Shown here one piece after another: positions 16,180 to 25,391 of a stretch of 64,000 nt of DNA. The translations under genes were made by a program, and so were the position numbers. This DNA is from Woeseiaceae bacterium. Lineage in GTDB: Bacteria; Pseudomonadota; Gammaproteobacteria; Steroidobacterales; Woeseiaceae. Every line of letters starts with the position of its first letter. Positions within the stretch are counted from its first letter, which is position 1. The stretch lies in assembly GCA_021773135.1 (NCBI GenBank), contig JAJFKP010000048.1:1-64000 (forward strand), read 5' to 3'. The notes under the pieces were generated by a model. That model ran no database searches, was not told the origin of the DNA, and saw nothing but the letters and a program-made list of their open reading frames with translations.

Positions 16180-16572
16180 TTAGCGCTTCGAGTACTGCGT
16201 GGCACGACGTGCTTTGCGGAGGCCCACTTTCTTGCGTTCGACCTCGCGTGCATCGCGAGTCACAAACCCTGCTTTACGGAGAGTGGGGCGCAGTGATTCG
16301 TCAAATTGCATCAACGCGCGCGTTAGTCCGTGACGAATGGCACCAGCCTGTCCCGTCGTGCCACCTCCGCTGACCGTCACGTTGATATCGAATTTTTCCG
16401 CCATGCTAATCAGCTCAAGGGGCTGACGAACGATCATGCGCGCAGTTTCCCGCCCGAAGAACCGATCCAGCGGACGGTTGTTCACTTTGATCTCGCCGGA
16501 ACCGTTTTTCATGAAGACCCTGGCGGTCGATGACTTACGCCGACCGGTGCCATAAAAATGTGTATCACTCAT
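16180..16572 (-). CDS. rpsI: 30S ribosomal protein S9
   Basis: A 130-residue ribosomal protein of the small subunit head. It starts with the family segment [15 protein letters not shown], contains [19 protein letters not shown], and ends with the long basic tail [20 protein letters not shown]...RRATQYSKR, whose last residues reach the P-site tRNA. It is 32 bases downstream of rplM in the usual rplM-rpsI operon. Confidence 0.97.
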   Translation of the reverse strand: MSDTHFYGTGRRKSSTARVFMKNGSGEIKVNNRPLDRFFGRETARMIVRQPLELISMAEKFDINVTVSGGGTTGQAGAIRHGLTRALMQFDESLRPTLRKAGFVTRDAREVERKKVGLRKARRATQYSKR

Positions 16573-16604
16573 CTTGTTTGCCTCTCACCTGACGCGACAA
16601 TCGC

Positions 16605-17039
16605 TCAGGCGTTAATTTCCAGCGGGATCGGTTGCTGAGCTTCATGATTGTGCTCAGGACCCGTAAATACGCGTAGTTTGGACAACATTTTGCGTCCCAG
16701 GGGATTGCGCGGCATCATTCCCTTGACTGCATACTGAATCGCTCGTTCCGGCGCCTCGCTCAGTAGTTTTTCAAGCGGCATGGACTTCAAGTTGCCGACG
16801 TAACCGGTGTAGCGGTGGTACATTTTGTCTTTCAACTTGTTACCGGTCACGCGAATTTTTTCAGCGTTGACGACAACTATATAGTCGCCTGTATCAACAT
16901 GCGGAGTGTACTCAGGCTTATGTTTTCCGCGCAGCCTACGGGCAATTTCCGTTGACAGGCGGCCAAGTGTCTTGTTTGTGGCGTCAACCACATACCAGTC
17001 GCGGCGTACTTCCTCCGGCTTGGCAGAAAAGGTTTTCAT
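16605..17039 (-). CDS. rplM: 50S ribosomal protein L13
   Basis: A 144-residue early-assembling large-subunit protein. Family segments: [20 protein letters not shown] at the start, [36 protein letters not shown] and [16 protein letters not shown]. It is first in the rplM-rpsI operon, with a consensus-like promoter and a leader of about 100 nt upstream. In Escherichia coli L13 represses its own operon through the leader; the same may apply here. Confidence 0.97.
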   Translation of the reverse strand: MKTFSAKPEEVRRDWYVVDATNKTLGRLSTEIARRLRGKHKPEYTPHVDTGDYIVVVNAEKIRVTGNKLKDKMYHRYTGYVGNLKSMPLEKLLSEAPERAIQYAVKGMMPRNPLGRKMLSKLRVFTGPEHNHEAQQPIPLEINA

Positions 17040-17148
17040 GATCTTGATATCCAGTTGGGAACGTAGTCAGGCTTATTTGCGGCGATTTTGTCCGCTGCCT
17101 ATTGCCGGCGCGGGCGTCTGCCCAAAAAGCCCCGGCGAAAGGCGCGAA

Positions 17149-17177
17149 ATTCTACTTGACGAGCTGGCGCAATGCAA
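17149..17177 (-). promoter_or_regulatory. Promoter of rplM-rpsI
   Basis: On the minus strand, TTGCAT (17177-17172) and TAGAAT (17154-17149) are 17 bases apart. The predicted start near 17142 gives a leader of about 100 nt with a GGGC...GCCC hairpin. Confidence 0.65.
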
Positions 17178-17316
17178 ACAATCAGGGACATTGCCAGCAA
17201 AATACCGGCTTCTGCTGTTCGAGAATAATATCTATAGTTATCAATTGGTTATCATTCCACATTGGCTGCCGGACCAGCGTATTCGCCGTTTTCAATCCAG
17301 CGCCAGGAATCGTGGT

Positions 17317-17322
17317 TATAAT
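17317..17322 (+). promoter_or_regulatory. -10 box directly before the coq7 start
   Basis: Consensus TATAAT at 17317-17322. The expected transcription start coincides with GTG 17330. No convincing -35 box at the normal distance; TGG just upstream hints at an extended -10. Confidence 0.45.
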
Positions 17323-17329
17323 CCCGCTC

Positions 17330-17974
17330 GTGACAGACCGACATTTAAGCACAGTTGACCGTTTCATTGGCGGCATCGACAGCCTGCTTCGAACGCTGAA
17401 TGCCGGGCCCGCAACCGCTGCTCGACCGTATCCGGCAGACGATGTTCCGGAAACTGAATTGAATGACAGGGACAAAAAACATTCCGCCGGGCTGATGCGC
17501 GTTAATCATGCAGGCGAGGTTGCGGCGCAAGGCCTTTACCAGGGCCACGCGGCGGTCGCTCGGGACCCGACAATTGAAGCCCAGATCAAAAGCGCTGCTG
17601 ACGAGGAGCTCGATCACCTTGCCTGGTGCGAGCAACGCCTTGCGGAACTCGGCTCCGAGCCAAGCGCACTGCGACCGTTGTGGTATGGCGGCGCCTTCAT
17701 TATGGGCGCTGCCAGCGGGATGCTTGGAGACAAATGGTCGCTTGGTTTTATTGAAGAAACCGAACACCAGGTTGCGGAGCACCTGACCGGACATCTGGCC
17801 GACCTTCCCGAAAATGACCGGCGCAGTCGGACGATCGTAGGCCAAATGCGCGAAGAAGAAGAGGCGCATGGTGCGAATGCACAGGCCGCCGGAGCCGCTG
17901 AATTACCACCTCCGGTTCGGGAATTGATGCGAATGGTGGCGAAAGTAATGACGACAACTGCCTACAGAATCTGA
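17330..17974 (+). CDS. coq7: Demethoxyubiquinone hydroxylase Coq7
   Basis: A 214-residue di-iron hydroxylase for the C6 step of ubiquinone synthesis. The carboxylate-bridged iron ligands are visible: the Glu of NHAGEVAA, EELDH with the following His, the Glu of FIEETEHQVAEHL, and EEEEAHGANA. The start is GTG 17330, which gives the length of the Pseudomonas enzyme; an upstream start at 17102 would cross the rplM promoter. A TATAAT ends 7 bases before this GTG, so the mRNA may have no leader. It acts with UbiH and UbiI, also encoded in this window. Confidence 0.92.
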   Translation: MTDRHLSTVDRFIGGIDSLLRTLNAGPATAARPYPADDVPETELNDRDKKHSAGLMRVNHAGEVAAQGLYQGHAAVARDPTIEAQIKSAADEELDHLAWCEQRLAELGSEPSALRPLWYGGAFIMGAASGMLGDKWSLGFIEETEHQVAEHLTGHLADLPENDRRSRTIVGQMREEEEAHGANAQAAGAAELPPPVRELMRMVAKVMTTTAYRI

Positions 17975-18116
17975 ATATAGCTGGTGTACCCATGGCTGAT
18001 TCAATATAATCCCGTCGAATCAAGTTTTGAGCGATATTTCAAGGGAAATTACGGACTTAGCTTTTTGGGGGCGGTCTGTTCGATTGGATTGACGACACAT
18101 CGTCGAGGGCTAATAC

Positions 18117-18770
18117 ATGCAAACAACTGCGAAGAATATCAGTGACGTACCGGCTATTAATCGGTTTTTGAGCTACTGCCGCGTTCGCACGGTTCCTTCT
18201 AAAACAGTCATGATTCATGCGGGCGACCTGCCTGACGTTCTTTATTACATCGTCGACGGATCGGTTGAAGTCATGATTGAAGACGAGGACGGCAATGAAA
18301 TGGTGCTGGCCTACCTCAACAAGGGGCAGTTCTTCGGAGAAATGGGGCTTTTTTACGAGCAACCGACGCGCAGCGCATGGGTCCGTACTCGTACGGAGTG
18401 CGAAATCGCCGAAATGACCTATCCGCGCTTTCGCCAGATCGCCAGCGAAAGCCCGGGCCTCGTATTTGAGCTCGCAACACAGCTCGCGACGCGTCTCGAT
18501 CGAACCAATCGCAAACTCGGCGACCTTGCATTCGTGGACGTGACCGGTCGCGTTGCGCACGCGATCATGGACCTTTGCAATGAACCGGACGCGATGACGC
18601 ATCCCGACGGTATGCAGATCAAGGTCAGTCGGCAGGAACTGAGCCGCCTCGTCGGTTGCTCCAGGGAAATGGCAGGCCGGGTGTTAAAGGTCCTCGAAGA
18701 GCAGGGTCTCGTATCTGCGAGCGGTAAAACGATTGTTGTTTTCGGCGCCAGGCCCAACCGCAAGATCTAA
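18117..18770 (+). CDS. crp: cAMP receptor protein (CRP/Vfr)
   Basis: A 217-residue global transcription regulator. The cyclic-nucleotide domain has the phosphate-binding cassette FFGEMGLF...TRSAW with E75, R85 and S86, matching the cAMP contacts of CRP. The C-terminal helix-turn-helix RQELSRLVGCSREMAGRVLK (about 174-193) has the Arg-Glu...Arg pattern that recognises TGTGA half-sites. It follows coq7 in the same direction, with a TATAAT at 18005-18010 that may drive it separately. The close match to Vfr/CRP makes cAMP the likely ligand. Confidence 0.93.
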   Translation: MQTTAKNISDVPAINRFLSYCRVRTVPSKTVMIHAGDLPDVLYYIVDGSVEVMIEDEDGNEMVLAYLNKGQFFGEMGLFYEQPTRSAWVRTRTECEIAEMTYPRFRQIASESPGLVFELATQLATRLDRTNRKLGDLAFVDVTGRVAHAIMDLCNEPDAMTHPDGMQIKVSRQELSRLVGCSREMAGRVLKVLEEQGLVSASGKTIVVFGARPNRKI

Positions 18771-18883
18771 ATACCGCTGCAAGTGTCAGGCGTGTTCTGC
18801 AACTCCACGCGCTAGAGATCAAATCACGACAAACGGTAACGCTATGTGTCCGCCGGAGGCGCATTGGGCTTTAGCCGCGATTC

Positions 18884-19552
18884 CTACCCCGCAGCGGCGA
18901 TTTCCGCTTTCATCGTCGTAATCGTGGCGGCGTAATCCTCGCTGCCAAATATTGCTGATCCCGCAACGAAAGTATCGGCCCCGGCCGCAGCAATCTGGCG
19001 AATGTTGTCGGTTTTCACACCACCATCAATTTCCAGGCGAATATCGCGACCGCTGCTATCGATGCGTGCGCGAGCCGCAGCCAGTTTTCCCAATGACGAC
19101 TCGATGAACTTCTGACCACCAAATCCCGGATTGACCGACATCAACAGGATCATGTCCAGATCGTCCATGACGTGGTCGAGCCAGGCGAGTGGTGTGGCGG
19201 GGTTGAAAACGAGGCCGGCTTCACATCCCTGCTCGCGAATCAGTCCGATAGTGCGGTGTACATGCGGACTCGCCTCCGGATGAAACGTGATAATGCTGGC
19301 ACCGGCTTTGGCGAAGTCCGGAATAATTCTATCGACTGGCTCGACCATCAGATGGACGTCGATTGGAGCGTCGATGCCGTAACTGCGCAGCGCATCGCAG
19401 ATCATCGGCCCGATGGTCAGATTAGGCACGAAATGGTTGTCCATCACATCGAAGTGCACGATATCGGCTCCTGCTTCGAGCACGTTTGTCACGTCCTCCC
19501 CCAGGCGGGCAAAGTCAGCAGACAGGATGGATGGTGCGATCAATGGTTCCAC
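18884..19552 (-). CDS. rpe: Ribulose-phosphate 3-epimerase
   Basis: A 222-residue TIM-barrel enzyme interconverting ribulose 5-phosphate and xylulose 5-phosphate. Signatures: [16 protein letters not shown] at the N-terminus, [17 protein letters not shown] with the metal-binding His and Asp, [25 protein letters not shown] and [11 protein letters not shown]. Length is normal for the family. It converges on crp, with 113 bases between the stops. Confidence 0.95.
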   Translation of the reverse strand: MEPLIAPSILSADFARLGEDVTNVLEAGADIVHFDVMDNHFVPNLTIGPMICDALRSYGIDAPIDVHLMVEPVDRIIPDFAKAGASIITFHPEASPHVHRTIGLIREQGCEAGLVFNPATPLAWLDHVMDDLDMILLMSVNPGFGGQKFIESSLGKLAAARARIDSSGRDIRLEIDGGVKTDNIRQIAAAGADTFVAGSAIFGSEDYAATITTMKAEIAAAG

Positions 19553-19596
19553 AAGATGTCCCTCTCGTTAATAGACAAACCTTAGCAGAAAATTTT

Positions 19597-20415
19597 CTAG
19601 CGGATACTGCGTCGCGATTTCAACATTTCATAGGCGCTGCGTACTTCACGCGTGCGTCGTTCCGCTTCGTTGACTACTGCTTTGTCAGGTTTGTCGGCCG
19701 CGATCTTGTCCGGATGATTCTTGTTCATCAGGCGCCGGTACGCTTTCTTGATTTCGTCGTTGGATGATGACTTATTAATTCCGAGCGTTGCGTAGGCCGC
19801 ATCGACTCTGCGGGCGTCGGCATTACCGGCCGCAGAGCGCCGGAACCCTCTCTGAGCGCGCAACATCGCTTCGAGTTGTGCCAACTCCACGCGACCGATA
19901 TTCAACTCGGTACAGATTGTCCATAGCGCAGCACGCTCACGTTGATGCAGGGACGGCTTTGACAGCGCGACTTCCATCAGGAGTCGCAGAAAAAGCATAC
20001 GCGTTTCCGCTTTGCGTGCACTTTCCGCGCGCAGTTTGCGCAATGTCGATTTGAGCGGAAACCCGGGCGACTTGCCGGCTTCAAACCACTCAATTGCCTG
20101 TCTGGTTTCGATCGGACCGAGGCCCAGGCGATGCATCAGTGTTCGCGCCGCGCGAATCTCATCCTCAGAAACACGACCGTCTGCTTTTGCAAGATGACCC
20201 ATTGTTCTGAATAAGGCCTGCACAAATTGCGCGGAAAGCTGTTCCAATCGCCCATTGGTGGTGTCCTTGCCAAATTTGATGAAACGGTCTGCAAAACCGC
20301 GATCGAATTGATGACCCAGCAGCACGCCGATGAGAACCATCCATGGACGCCCGGTTGCCAGTCCGGCGAGCCCGCCGACGACCTTACCCCAGTACTGCAC
20401 AGGCGGGATTTCCAT
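19597..20415 (-). CDS. djlA: Co-chaperone DjlA (TerB and J domains)
   Basis: A 272-residue inner-membrane DnaJ-like protein. One N-terminal membrane segment (about 11-32, VVGGLAGLATGRPWMVLIG), a central TerB-like helical domain with acidic pair DGRVSEDE, and a C-terminal J domain with HPD in KNHPDKIAADKPD (about 235-247) that stimulates DnaK. Order and length fit DjlA. It is transcribed toward rpe, 44 bases away. Confidence 0.9.
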   Translation of the reverse strand: MEIPPVQYWGKVVGGLAGLATGRPWMVLIGVLLGHQFDRGFADRFIKFGKDTTNGRLEQLSAQFVQALFRTMGHLAKADGRVSEDEIRAARTLMHRLGLGPIETRQAIEWFEAGKSPGFPLKSTLRKLRAESARKAETRMLFLRLLMEVALSKPSLHQRERAALWTICTELNIGRVELAQLEAMLRAQRGFRRSAAGNADARRVDAAYATLGINKSSSNDEIKKAYRRLMNKNHPDKIAADKPDKAVVNEAERRTREVRSAYEMLKSRRSIR

Positions 20416-20537
20416 TAATCGGCGCTTGATTCATGTTGCAATGCTAACCGCAGCCGGTCGCGATTCCCAACCTGCCGACTTGCCTCGATCCACACGAAAC
20501 GCCATCATCTTGCGCCAATCCTCTTGCCGGGTACCCG

Positions 20538-21428
20538 ATGAATCCACCAAACGCGCTTTTTGAGTCCGACATACCTGGGTTGACCCGCATTGCTCGTGGC
20601 AAAGTGCGCGATATTTATGCGGTGGATAGCGAACACCTGCTAATGGTCACGACGGATCGACTGTCTGCCTTTGACGTCATCATGCCGGATCCGGTGCCCG
20701 GCAAAGGCCGGATACTTACCGAATTGTCGAATTTCTGGTTTGGCATGATGGCAGACCTGGTTCCGCATCACCTGTCGGCAATGGCGCTTGCCGATGCCAT
20801 CGACGACGACAACGCTGTGGCGATGCTGAGCGGTCGCGCCGTGCTGGTGCGGCGACTCACGCCCCTGCCAATTGAAGCAGTTGTGCGCGGTTATCTGATC
20901 GGCTCAGGCTGGAAGGATTATCAGAATTCGGGGGCAGTTTGTGGCATCGAACTGCCGGCAGGACTCGAGCAGGCCGCCAGGCTTCCTGAAACCATTTTTA
21001 CACCGGCGACGAAAGCAGCGGTCGGTGATCATGATGAAAACGTCAGTTTCGAGACCGTGGTGTCTATGATTGGTGAAGATCTTGCGAATCGGGTACGCGA
21101 CCTGTCCGTCGCAATATACGAACGTGCGGCAGCCTATGCGCTGGAACGCGGCATTATCATTGCAGATACGAAATTCGAGTTCGGCCAGGATGACCAGGGT
21201 CGCTTGTACGTTATCGATGAAATGCTCACCCCCGACTCGTCGCGCTTCTGGCCTGCATCGAAGTACCGCGTAGGCATCAGCCCACCCAGCTTTGACAAGC
21301 AGTTTGTACGTGACTACCTGGAAACGCTGGACTGGGACAAGACCGCTCCCGGACCGGCGCTCCCAACAACGGTGCTGCAGCAAACCAGCGACAAGTATCG
21401 TGAGGCACTGCAAATCCTGACCAGCTAG
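20538..21428 (+). CDS. purC: SAICAR synthetase
   Basis: A 296-residue enzyme of purine synthesis joining aspartate to CAIR with ATP. Signatures: [27 protein letters not shown], the Arg-rich [15 protein letters not shown], and DTKFEFG with [17 protein letters not shown]. It belongs to the longer (about 300-residue) class found in many proteobacteria and yeast, unlike the 237-residue Escherichia coli enzyme. The purE and purK genes are 3.4 kb away on the same strand. Confidence 0.95.
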   Translation: MNPPNALFESDIPGLTRIARGKVRDIYAVDSEHLLMVTTDRLSAFDVIMPDPVPGKGRILTELSNFWFGMMADLVPHHLSAMALADAIDDDNAVAMLSGRAVLVRRLTPLPIEAVVRGYLIGSGWKDYQNSGAVCGIELPAGLEQAARLPETIFTPATKAAVGDHDENVSFETVVSMIGEDLANRVRDLSVAIYERAAAYALERGIIIADTKFEFGQDDQGRLYVIDEMLTPDSSRFWPASKYRVGISPPSFDKQFVRDYLETLDWDKTAPGPALPTTVLQQTSDKYREALQILTS

Positions 21429-21535
21429 CAAGCCGACCGGGGCCAAACCGCTCCGCAATCTACAACAGAGTTCAAGGTTCCGCAGGCTGCCTCGCTGTAC
21501 AATGCCTGCATGCACACATCGAGAGCAACCACACG

Positions 21536-22855
21536 TTGATTGCAAGAATACAACAGTATCTTGATCGCCTGATCTGGGGAAAGGAACTCGTCAGTAGCGG
21601 GGCGCCTGGTATGGCACTGGCCGTGATTCTACGCTACCTGTACGCAATGCTGCGCGATTTCTTTTCCGGACAGCTGACGATGCGCGCCATGAGTCTCGTC
21701 TATACGACGCTCCTGTCTGTCGTTCCTTTACTGGCATTCAGCTTCGCCATTTTGAAGGGTTTCGGCATATTCAATCAGCTGGAACCCTATCTGTCGACGC
21801 TGTTGTCGCCGCTCGGCGAACAGGGCGACGTGATCACCAACCAGATCCTGGAACTGGTCGACAACGTCAAAGGGTCCGTACTCGGTGGTCTCGGCCTGGC
21901 AATATTTCTCTATACCGCCATCTCTACCGTGCAAAAAGTTGAAGAGAGTTTCAACTATGTCTGGTGTGTCGCGAAGCCGCGCAGCTTTGCCAGAAGATTT
22001 ACGGAGTACATGATCGTGCTCGCGGTCGGGCCTCTGTTAATGGTCACAGCGCTCGGCGTATTGACGTCAATTCAAAGCGCCACGGTCGTGCAGTACATTC
22101 TCAACAACAAGGCGCTGGGTCCGGTCTTCGTGGTGGCGGGCAAACTCGTTCCCTACCTGCTGATCTCCGGAGTGTTCACGTTCCTCTATATGTTCATGCC
22201 CAATACGAAAGTAAAATTTTCGTCGGCGCTGGTCGGCGGCATAGCCGCAGGTTTCATGTGGGCAACGGTGGGTGCTGTATTCGCCACGTTCGTTTTGTAC
22301 GCTTCGCGCACTGCTCAAATTTATGTCGGATTCGCAGTCGCAATCAGCGCCCTTATCTGGCTCTACCTGAACTGGCTCATACTGCTGATTGGCGCGCAGC
22401 TCGCCTTTTACCATCAGCGGCCCGCTTTCCTGCGCAATGGCCGGCGGGAGCCGCGGCTGTCGAACGCCATGCGTGAACGGCTTGCGCTCAATGTGATGTA
22501 CCACATCGGCAAGGCATTTCGTAACCCGGACGCAACGATCGATGCCAGTCGCATCAGCGCCCGGATCAAGATTCCGTCGATAGCGCTCACCAGCATCATA
22601 GCGGCACTCGAAAAAGCTGGCCTGATTACGACGACCGAGGATGAATGCCTGTTGCCGGGCCGGGAAATGTCGCGTATCCCACTGGCAGAAATTCTTGCGG
22701 TGGTGCGCGACAGGGGTGAAACCGGCTCTTATCGTGAACCGAAATGGTCTAGGTCGGTTGAAGACATCGGCAGGGAACTCGATGCTGCCATGGCCAAAGT
22801 TGTTGGCGAACAGACACTGTCTGACTTTCTGGACGCGCAGGAAAAGTTAAAGTAG
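21536..22855 (+). CDS. yihY: YihY/BrkB family inner membrane protein
   Basis: A 439-residue protein of the YihY (formerly Rbn) family. The first 290 residues hold six membrane helices with the family pattern RAMSLVYTTLLSVVPLLAFSFAILKGFG and AISALIWLYLNWLILLIGAQLAFY. The last 130 residues form a cytoplasmic region resembling a winged helix (IPSIALTSIIAALEKAGLI). Function is unknown; the old RNase BN assignment is wrong. The start is uncertain: TTG 21536 is the only in-frame choice before ATG 21611. Confidence 0.87.
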   Translation: MIARIQQYLDRLIWGKELVSSGAPGMALAVILRYLYAMLRDFFSGQLTMRAMSLVYTTLLSVVPLLAFSFAILKGFGIFNQLEPYLSTLLSPLGEQGDVITNQILELVDNVKGSVLGGLGLAIFLYTAISTVQKVEESFNYVWCVAKPRSFARRFTEYMIVLAVGPLLMVTALGVLTSIQSATVVQYILNNKALGPVFVVAGKLVPYLLISGVFTFLYMFMPNTKVKFSSALVGGIAAGFMWATVGAVFATFVLYASRTAQIYVGFAVAISALIWLYLNWLILLIGAQLAFYHQRPAFLRNGRREPRLSNAMRERLALNVMYHIGKAFRNPDATIDASRISARIKIPSIALTSIIAALEKAGLITTTEDECLLPGREMSRIPLAEILAVVRDRGETGSYREPKWSRSVEDIGRELDAAMAKVVGEQTLSDFLDAQEKLK

Positions 22856-22859
22856 CGGG

Positions 22860-24206
22860 TCAGGCACCTGCGATGGTCATGCTGTCCACGAGCACCGAGC
22901 CACACCGGATCCCGCCGCGCAGGTCCTGATCGTTGCCTATTGCGACAATCTGCTGATACAACTTACGCAGGTTGCCGGCAATCGTCACTTCGTGAACGGG
23001 ATACGCGACAGCGCCGTTCTCAATCCAGAACCCGACAACGCCGCGTGAATAATCGCCGGTGACCATGTTGACGCCCTGGCCAATCAGTTCGTGCACCAAT
23101 AGTCCGGTTCCCATTTCCTGAATCATGCTTTCCAGGTCTCCACTGTTACCGGGAACAATGAGGTTGTGAGTGCCGCCCGCGTTGCCGGTTGTCGCAAGCC
23201 CCAGGCGACGGGCAGAGTACGAACTGAGCACGTAACCCTGCAGAACGCCATCCACTACGATATCCCGGTCTGTCGTCGCAACCCCCTCCGCATCGTAGGG
23301 TGCGCTCGCCATCGCACCGGCTATGTGTGGGCGTTCCTGAATCTGGACGAAGTCCGGAAAGATCTTCTCGCCGGCGGCGTCGAGCAGAAATGACGACCGT
23401 CTGTACTGCGAGCCACCGGAGATCGCCCCAATCGCGTGCCCGATAAAGCCGCGTGCAGTATCCGGCGTGAACATGACCGGCGCCGTACCGGTCTCGATTT
23501 TTCTGCCGCCGAGCCGCGCAACCGTGCGCATTGCTGCGGTTGTACCGACGCTGACGGGTGATTCCAGGATCGCAGCATCACGCGCTGTCGTGTACCAGTA
23601 GTCGCGCTCCATGCTGCCGTTTTCCTCACCGACGACCACGCAGCTGACGCTGTGACTGGTTTTCGGGTAGCTGGCCAGAAATCCGTGAGAATTGCCGTAG
23701 GCGCGCACACCACTGCTGGTGCCAACCGTGGCGCCTTCGGAATTCGTAATTCTCGCATCAAACGAGCGGCCGGCGTCTTCGCACTCGATAGCGATGCGAA
23801 TTGCCTCGTCCGCCTGCATGCCCCACTCATGCGCGAGATCAAGATCCGGAATCGTCGTGGCCATCCGCTCGGCATCGGCAAGCCCCGAGCATTCATCGGC
23901 AGCGGTGAAGGTTGCAAATGAGCATGCTTTGGCAACCGTCTCCTTCAGCGCCGGTAAACTGAAATCCGAGGTGCTTGCACTGCCCTTTTTCTGGTCTTTG
24001 TAAACCGTTACACCCACGCCGCGATCATTCGTATATTCGAGGCTTTCGACTTCGCCCAATCTTGCCGTAGCGGCTAGCCCGATATCGTGACTGGCTGCGA
24101 CCTCCGCCTGATCGGCTCCACGGGATTTGGCCTCGTCCAGTACCATCCGTACGATGCTCTCAAGCTCGCCCTTATCCAACGCTTTGCGTTCCGATATTGC
24201 ATTCAT
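22860..24206 (-). CDS. pmbA: Metalloprotease subunit PmbA/TldE
   Basis: A 448-residue TldE protein, the non-catalytic partner of TldD in a heterodimeric metalloprotease that matures microcins and degrades CcdA. It has the family features RGVGVTVYKDQKKGSASTSD, GGSQYRRSSFLLDA and the end VGFWIENGAVAYPVHEVTIAGNL, and lacks an HExxxH site. The start is ATG 24206; the upstream extension to 24269 overlaps the darP promoter. It is divergent from darP, as in enterics, and 4 bases from the yihY stop (convergent). Its partner tldD is 4.3 kb away. Confidence 0.93.
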   Translation of the reverse strand: MNAISERKALDKGELESIVRMVLDEAKSRGADQAEVAASHDIGLAATARLGEVESLEYTNDRGVGVTVYKDQKKGSASTSDFSLPALKETVAKACSFATFTAADECSGLADAERMATTIPDLDLAHEWGMQADEAIRIAIECEDAGRSFDARITNSEGATVGTSSGVRAYGNSHGFLASYPKTSHSVSCVVVGEENGSMERDYWYTTARDAAILESPVSVGTTAAMRTVARLGGRKIETGTAPVMFTPDTARGFIGHAIGAISGGSQYRRSSFLLDAAGEKIFPDFVQIQERPHIAGAMASAPYDAEGVATTDRDIVVDGVLQGYVLSSYSARRLGLATTGNAGGTHNLIVPGNSGDLESMIQEMGTGLLVHELIGQGVNMVTGDYSRGVVGFWIENGAVAYPVHEVTIAGNLRKLYQQIVAIGNDQDLRGGIRCGSVLVDSMTIAGA

Positions 24207-24285
24207 GTGGAAATTGACACCTATCTTTCTTATTGTGCAGCTTCTGACAGAGGCAGCGCCGATTGGCACAGTAACTCACAGCGAA

Positions 24286-24789
24286 ATGAATTCAAAGCCC
24301 AGTAAATCCGCACGCAAACGAGAATACCTGGCGCTGCAAACGCTGGGCGAACGATTGATTACGCTGGCACCGGAGCAACTCGCGGACATTGGCCTCGATG
24401 AGGCACTACATGACGCGATACTTGCAGCAAAATCGATTCGATCAAATGGCGCATTACGTCGCCAGAAGCAGCTCATTGGCAAGCTGATGCGAACTGTCGA
24501 TCCCGCGCCGATCGCTGCCGCTCTGGATGCTTTCGGCAAAGATGCGCGCTTTGAGAAAGACGTGTTTCGACAGGCGGAAAAATGGCGGGAGCAACTGACA
24601 AGTGGCGGCAAAGCAGCCCTCGATGAATTCAACCGTGTCGCCGGATGCCGGAATGCTTTGCTGGAAGACGCTCTGGGCGACTGGTCTGCAGCGGCAAACG
24701 AACCGGCACGTCGCGCAGCACTGCGTAGAGTGTTTCGGGAAATCCACAAAGACCTGCAATCGAAGCTGCAGAAACGAGAGCCCGTGTAG
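24286..24789 (+). CDS. darP: Ribosome-associated protein DarP (YjgA)
   Basis: A 167-residue helical DUF615 protein that binds late 50S assembly intermediates. Family features: KPSKSARKREYLALQTLGERLI at the start, SIRSNGALRRQKQLIGKLMR in the middle, and the basic end FREIHKDLQSKL. The start is ATG 24286; the longer reading overlaps pmbA. The divergent pmbA-darP pair is conserved in gammaproteobacteria. Confidence 0.92.
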   Translation: MNSKPSKSARKREYLALQTLGERLITLAPEQLADIGLDEALHDAILAAKSIRSNGALRRQKQLIGKLMRTVDPAPIAAALDAFGKDARFEKDVFRQAEKWREQLTSGGKAALDEFNRVAGCRNALLEDALGDWSAAANEPARRAALRRVFREIHKDLQSKLQKREPV

Positions 24790-24870
24790 GCAAGCCATGA
24801 CTTTCTGCTGCAGTGAGTGTTGCGGCACTATAGAATTAGTTCCTTTTCCGCGGCGCGGACGGCAGCATAA

Positions 24871-25359
24871 ATGACGGTACAGATTGGCATCATCATGGGA
24901 TCAAGGTCTGACTGGGCCACGATGCGTCATGCAACAGAGACCTTGGAAAAACTCGGCATCGAGTTTGAGGTACGCGTAGTGTCCGCACACCGAACGCCGG
25001 ACCTACTGTTCGAATATGCGGAAAACGCAGTCGACAGAGGGCTGAAAGTAATTATCGCCGGGGCCGGCGGAGCCGCACATCTGCCGGGTATGACGGCCGC
25101 TAAAACGCCTTTACCAGTGCTCGGCGTGCCGGTGGAGTCGAAAGCGCTCAAAGGATTGGATTCGCTCCTGTCGATCGCGCAGATGCCGGCCGGTGTGCCG
25201 GTGGGCTGCATGGCGATCGGCAAGGCCGGCGCCATCAATGCTGCGCTGCTGGCTGCCGCCATACTGGCAACGTCCGACGATGCAATTGCAGTGTCCCTGG
25301 ATGAATACCGCAAGCACCAGACAGAGTCTGTGCTGGCGTCACCGGACCCTGCTGCGTAG
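24871..25359 (+). CDS. purE: N5-carboxyaminoimidazole ribonucleotide mutase
   Basis: A 162-residue class I PurE that converts N5-CAIR to CAIR. Signatures: [16 protein letters not shown], the catalytic-loop VSAHRTPD with the active-site His, and [25 protein letters not shown] sequence about 45 bases upstream may be the promoter. purK follows after 32 bases, forming the usual purEK operon. Confidence 0.96.
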   Translation: MTVQIGIIMGSRSDWATMRHATETLEKLGIEFEVRVVSAHRTPDLLFEYAENAVDRGLKVIIAGAGGAAHLPGMTAAKTPLPVLGVPVESKALKGLDSLLSIAQMPAGVPVGCMAIGKAGAINAALLAAAILATSDDAIAVSLDEYRKHQTESVLASPDPAA

Positions 25360-25391
25360 TCTCGTGCAAGCGCTGGATCCGTGAATTACCA

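Noticed and set aside
17102-17329. N-terminal extension of Coq7
   Set aside because: It overlaps the rplM promoter and leader and is unlike any Coq7; GTG 17330 gives the normal length.
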